Of a stretch of DNA of 7,294 nt, positions 6,060 to 7,294 are shown in pieces. The notes below the pieces were generated by a model, which was given only the letters and a program-made list of their open reading frames with translations, ran no database searches and was not told the DNA's origin. The position numbers and the translations under genes are program-made. Each line of letters opens with the position of its first letter. Position 1 is the stretch's first letter. The DNA is from Cyanobacteria bacterium UBA11370 (GTDB lineage Bacteria > Cyanobacteriota > Cyanobacteriia > Cyanobacteriales > Coleofasciculaceae), in contig DNGI01000208.1 of assembly GCA_003486645.1 (NCBI GenBank), positions 6,503 through 13,796 on the forward strand, written 5' to 3'.

Positions 6060-6077
6060 TTGATTTGAGGAAATCAA
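6060..6077 (+). promoter_or_regulatory. Shine-Dalgarno displayed in a hairpin tetraloop
   Basis: TTGATTT and AAATCAA form a perfect 7-bp stem around the tetraloop GAGG (6067-6070). GAGG is the only Shine-Dalgarno-like sequence before the ATG at 6080, with 9 nt between them, which is good spacing. It therefore decides the start: the upstream in-frame TTG at 6065 lies inside the stem and is unlikely. The stem is AT-rich and may open easily. Confidence 0.6.
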
Positions 6078-6079
6078 CC

Positions 6080-6466
6080 ATGTCTAAAACCATGTCAAAA
6101 ATGATCGTGGACTTAGGACTACAATTAGTCAATGAAGAAATTGACAACGCCTTGGATATTTATCCAGATGAAGCCTGTAAAAAAGCCTTTGCAAATCCTG
6201 AGTTGCGCCAAAAATTAATTGACTATGTGATGGGTGGAATTCCCGAAGCCTATATGTACGATGAAGATGCGCCAAAGCGAGCGGTTAAGGCTAAATTTCC
6301 CTATCGTTCTTTAGAGCTTCGTTTACGGGTAGAAAAGTACGTCCATTGGGGGATTGAATATATTCTGGAAACCCATTCTGATCTAGTGAATCACCCGATG
6401 GCTAGCCAAGCTCCACTAACTTATATTCCTTGGGACTCTATTAATTATTCCCTCCCAGTTTTCTAG
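6080..6466 (+). CDS. ComFB-family-like small protein
   Basis: This 128-residue soluble protein has no signal peptide or membrane segment. It shows the arrangement of cyanobacterial ComFB-type proteins: an N-terminal helix LVNEEIDNALDIYP (16-29), a central ELRQKLIDYVMGGIPEAY (41-58), comparable to the 'YALN.LPP.Y' element of relatives, and a C-terminal helix SLELRLRVEKYVHWGIEYIL (77-96). ComFB-family proteins in cyanobacteria include cyclic-dinucleotide receptors linked to cell size, motility and competence, so a second-messenger role is possible but is not visible in the residues. The last 30 residues are proline- and aromatic-containing and probably disordered. ATG at 6080 is chosen because of GAGG at 6067-6070; a TTG at 6065 would add five residues. 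The family match is from recalled patterns, not a search. Confidence 0.6.
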   Translation: MSKTMSKMIVDLGLQLVNEEIDNALDIYPDEACKKAFANPELRQKLIDYVMGGIPEAYMYDEDAPKRAVKAKFPYRSLELRLRVEKYVHWGIEYILETHSDLVNHPMASQAPLTYIPWDSINYSLPVF

Positions 6467-6602
6467 AAAATAGTTGTGATTTCACGGTAGTGTAGCTCAA
6501 TTCTCCTCAATCTATTAAAATGTAGGGGCTACTCTTTTCGTGGTTTGGTAACATCTTTTTTTCAATCATTAGACTCTCTATAAAATACCTGTTTTATCGA
6601 TT
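6467..6602 (+). promoter_or_regulatory. Leader of the DUF1830 gene with a TATAAAAT -10-like box
   Basis: TATAAAAT (6579-6586) lies 17-24 nt before the ATG at 6603 and resembles a strong -10 box; no good -35 is seen 17 bp upstream. The box is within an ATAAAA/TTTTAT inverted repeat (6580-6585 with 6592-6597). If it is the promoter, the 5' UTR is very short. No Shine-Dalgarno precedes the ATG. Confidence 0.4.
6482..6499 (+). repeat. Shared intergenic motif TCACGGTAGT-N2-AGCTCA, copy 2
   Basis: This is the second copy of the motif at 5866-5884. It begins 15 nt after the ComFB-like stop codon and ends about 100 nt before the DUF1830 start. Confidence 0.5.
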
Positions 6603-6902
6603 ATGACTCAACTATTTTGCTCTCTCCCGGACGAGTACAGCGATCGCATTCTCTGCTGCTATGTTAATGGGACTAGCAAAATGCTGATGGCACGCATCGC
6701 TAATGTTCCCGATTGGCGGTTTGAACGTGTGATTTTTCCCGAAGAACGCTTATTATTTGAAGCTCCGCCCCAGGCTAAGTTAGAAATCCATCGGAATACG
6801 GAAATGGGGACAATACTATCTGATAGTATTCCCTGTCGTTACCTACGAGTTAGTAAAATTAGCGACACTAACAGACTCGTTTTATCAAGTAAAATTGCTT
6901 GA
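6603..6902 (+). CDS. DUF1830 domain protein (cyanobacterial, function unknown)
   Basis: The 99-residue protein matches the DUF1830 pattern along nearly its whole length: LPDEYSDRILCCYVNGTSK (8-26), ARI.NVPDWRFERVIFP (30-46), RLLFEAP (49-55), A.LEIH (58-63) and ILSDSIPC (71-78). No signal peptide or membrane helix is present, so it should be cytoplasmic. The family is restricted to cyanobacteria and has no established biochemical role; a small beta-rich fold seems likely from the alternating hydrophobic pattern. The paired cysteines at 18-19 and Cys78 are worth noting. ATG at 6603 gives the typical N-terminus for the family. The gene stands alone, 136 bp after the ComFB-like gene, and carries a HIP1 site and a 19-bp palindrome in its coding sequence. 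Confidence 0.88.
   Translation: MTQLFCSLPDEYSDRILCCYVNGTSKMLMARIANVPDWRFERVIFPEERLLFEAPPQAKLEIHRNTEMGTILSDSIPCRYLRVSKISDTNRLVLSSKIA
6640..6647. repeat. HIP1 octamer (GCGATCGC)
   Basis: A perfect octamer at the codons for SDRI in the DUF1830 gene. Confidence 0.9.
6812..6830. other. 19-bp perfect inverted repeat inside the DUF1830 gene
   Basis: AATACTATC and GATAGTATT are exact 9-bp arms around a single T. They cover the codons for the conserved ILSDSI segment. The 3' arm can alternatively pair, through GTATTCC (6826-6832), with GGAATAC at 6793-6799. Confidence 0.6.
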
Positions 6903-6928
6903 GTATCATAAAGAAGTTTTTGTTTTGA

Positions 6929-6975
6929 GAGTGGGGGGATGGGGAAAATCTGACCCCTTACTCCTCAATTCTTTT
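6929..6975 (+). terminator. Possible weak terminator after the DUF1830 gene
   Basis: GAGTGGGG (6929-6936) can pair with CCCC (6954-6957) and ACTC (6960-6963) with a two-base bulge, and a T-rich stretch with TTCTTTT follows a few bases later. The G-run at 6941-6944 competes for the same C-run. The T-run is not immediately adjacent, so efficiency is doubtful. Confidence 0.3.
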
Positions 6976-7006
6976 GTAATAAATCAAATTAAAAAAATCA
7001 AGACCA

Positions 7007-7255
7007 ATGAATTTCACCACCCAAGTTGAAGATGTAGTTCTTTCTTCCTTAGAAAAGTTAGATTTAGCCCATTGGATAGAAATTGTTACTGATCAGCCTC
7101 ACTGTATGTACTACTTTGGGCCTTTCGCTAATCGGAAAGCCGCACAACGCTCTCTAGCTGGATACATTCAAGATCTAGAACAAGAAGGAGCGAAGGTTAT
7201 TTCTTGCGAAATCAAAAAGGGTCAACCCGAAGAATTAACGGTTATGGATGGGTGA
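7007..7255 (+). CDS. DUF1816 domain protein (cyanobacterial, function unknown)
   Basis: This is an 82-residue cytoplasmic protein with the DUF1816 signature: AHWIEIVTDQPHCMYYFGPF (21-40), then AQRSLAGYIQDLEQEGAKVI (46-65) and EIKKGQPEELTV (68-79). The family is known almost only from cyanobacteria, where it is common as small stand-alone proteins; its function is not established. The length is normal and the domain complete. ATG at 7007 lies 104 bp after the DUF1830 stop. The leader is A-rich without a clear Shine-Dalgarno, and TAATAA (6977-6982) is a possible -10 box about 25 nt upstream, though with no matching -35. Placement next to a DUF1830 gene may be chance, since nothing in the sequence ties the two together. 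Confidence 0.88.
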   Translation: MNFTTQVEDVVLSSLEKLDLAHWIEIVTDQPHCMYYFGPFANRKAAQRSLAGYIQDLEQEGAKVISCEIKKGQPEELTVMDG

Positions 7256-7271
7256 TTAGAGGAATATCACC

Positions 7272-7284
7272 TGGGAGCATCCCA
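7272..7284 (+). other. Short hairpin after the DUF1816 gene
   Basis: TGGGA and TCCCA pair over a three-base loop 16 nt past the stop codon. No T-run is seen before the window ends, so it could be a partial terminator or chance. Confidence 0.2.
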
Positions 7285-7294
7285 AATGTGTAAA

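Larger units (their letters stand above)
5786..6079 (+). promoter_or_regulatory. Long structured leader between response regulator and ComFB-like gene
   Basis: This gap of 294 bp holds no credible gene. Just past the stop, GGCTT with a T-run (5806-5814) can pair only weakly with AAGCC at 5771-5775, so a terminator here is doubtful. Then come CACTTT-t-AAAGTG (5839-5851), TTTCACT/AGTGAAA (5836-5842 with 5859-5865), CTCCG/CGGAG (5893-5897 with 5903-5907), a long bulged stem (5955-6000) and two hairpins next to the start codon. A perfect -35 box TTGACA lies at 6011-6016, but the spot 17 bp on has no good -10. Whether the stems sit in the transcript depends on the unknown start site. Confidence 0.5.

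Noticed and set aside
5786..6079. Cyclic-di-GMP riboswitch before the ComFB-like gene
   Set aside because: Attractive from the gene's family, but I cannot find the conserved core motifs of the known classes in this leader.

Overview
The window looks like chromosomal DNA from a cyanobacterium, probably a filamentous, large-genome type. Three things support this. The HIP1 octamer GCGATCGC occurs five times in 7.3 kb, where about 0.1 would be expected by chance. Tandem heptanucleotide repeats sit between genes. Two short genes encode DUF1830 and DUF1816 proteins, families found essentially in cyanobacteria. I see no tRNA, rRNA, transposase, CRISPR array or phage cassette.

Layout. On the minus strand, reading leftward from about 4.75 kb, lie a very large membrane-anchored sensor histidine kinase with six PAS domains (ATG start at 4748, end 1461) and then, after a 173-bp heptamer-rich gap, an N-acetylmuramoyl-L-alanine amidase of the PGRP type with two peptidoglycan-binding domains (1287 to 82). 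On the plus strand, divergent from the kinase across about 360 bp of probable control DNA, lies an OmpR-type response regulator (5108-5785). It is followed by three small plus-strand genes, each with its own leader: a ComFB-like protein (6080-6466), a DUF1830 protein (6603-6902) and a DUF1816 protein (7007-7255).

How they may work together. The divergent kinase and regulator are the natural candidate for a two-component pair: six PAS modules sense, His906 (TTG-start numbering) autophosphorylates, and Asp51 of the regulator accepts the phosphate. This pairing is inferred from position only. The amidase probably remodels or recycles peptidoglycan; its link to the kinase rests on co-direction and proximity. 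The small genes are not tightly packed and may be independently expressed.

Most of the unusual content is non-coding: three different 7-bp tandem arrays in one 173-bp gap, one of them forming almost the entire leader of the amidase gene; a 48-bp duplication with 50-bp pitch at the kinase start; a structured leader before the ComFB-like gene that puts the Shine-Dalgarno in the tetraloop of a perfect 7-bp hairpin; a motif shared by the gaps before the ComFB-like and DUF1830 genes; and a 19-bp perfect palindrome inside the DUF1830 gene. I do not see clear evidence of a complete, undescribed multi-gene system. The best leads are the regulatory structures.
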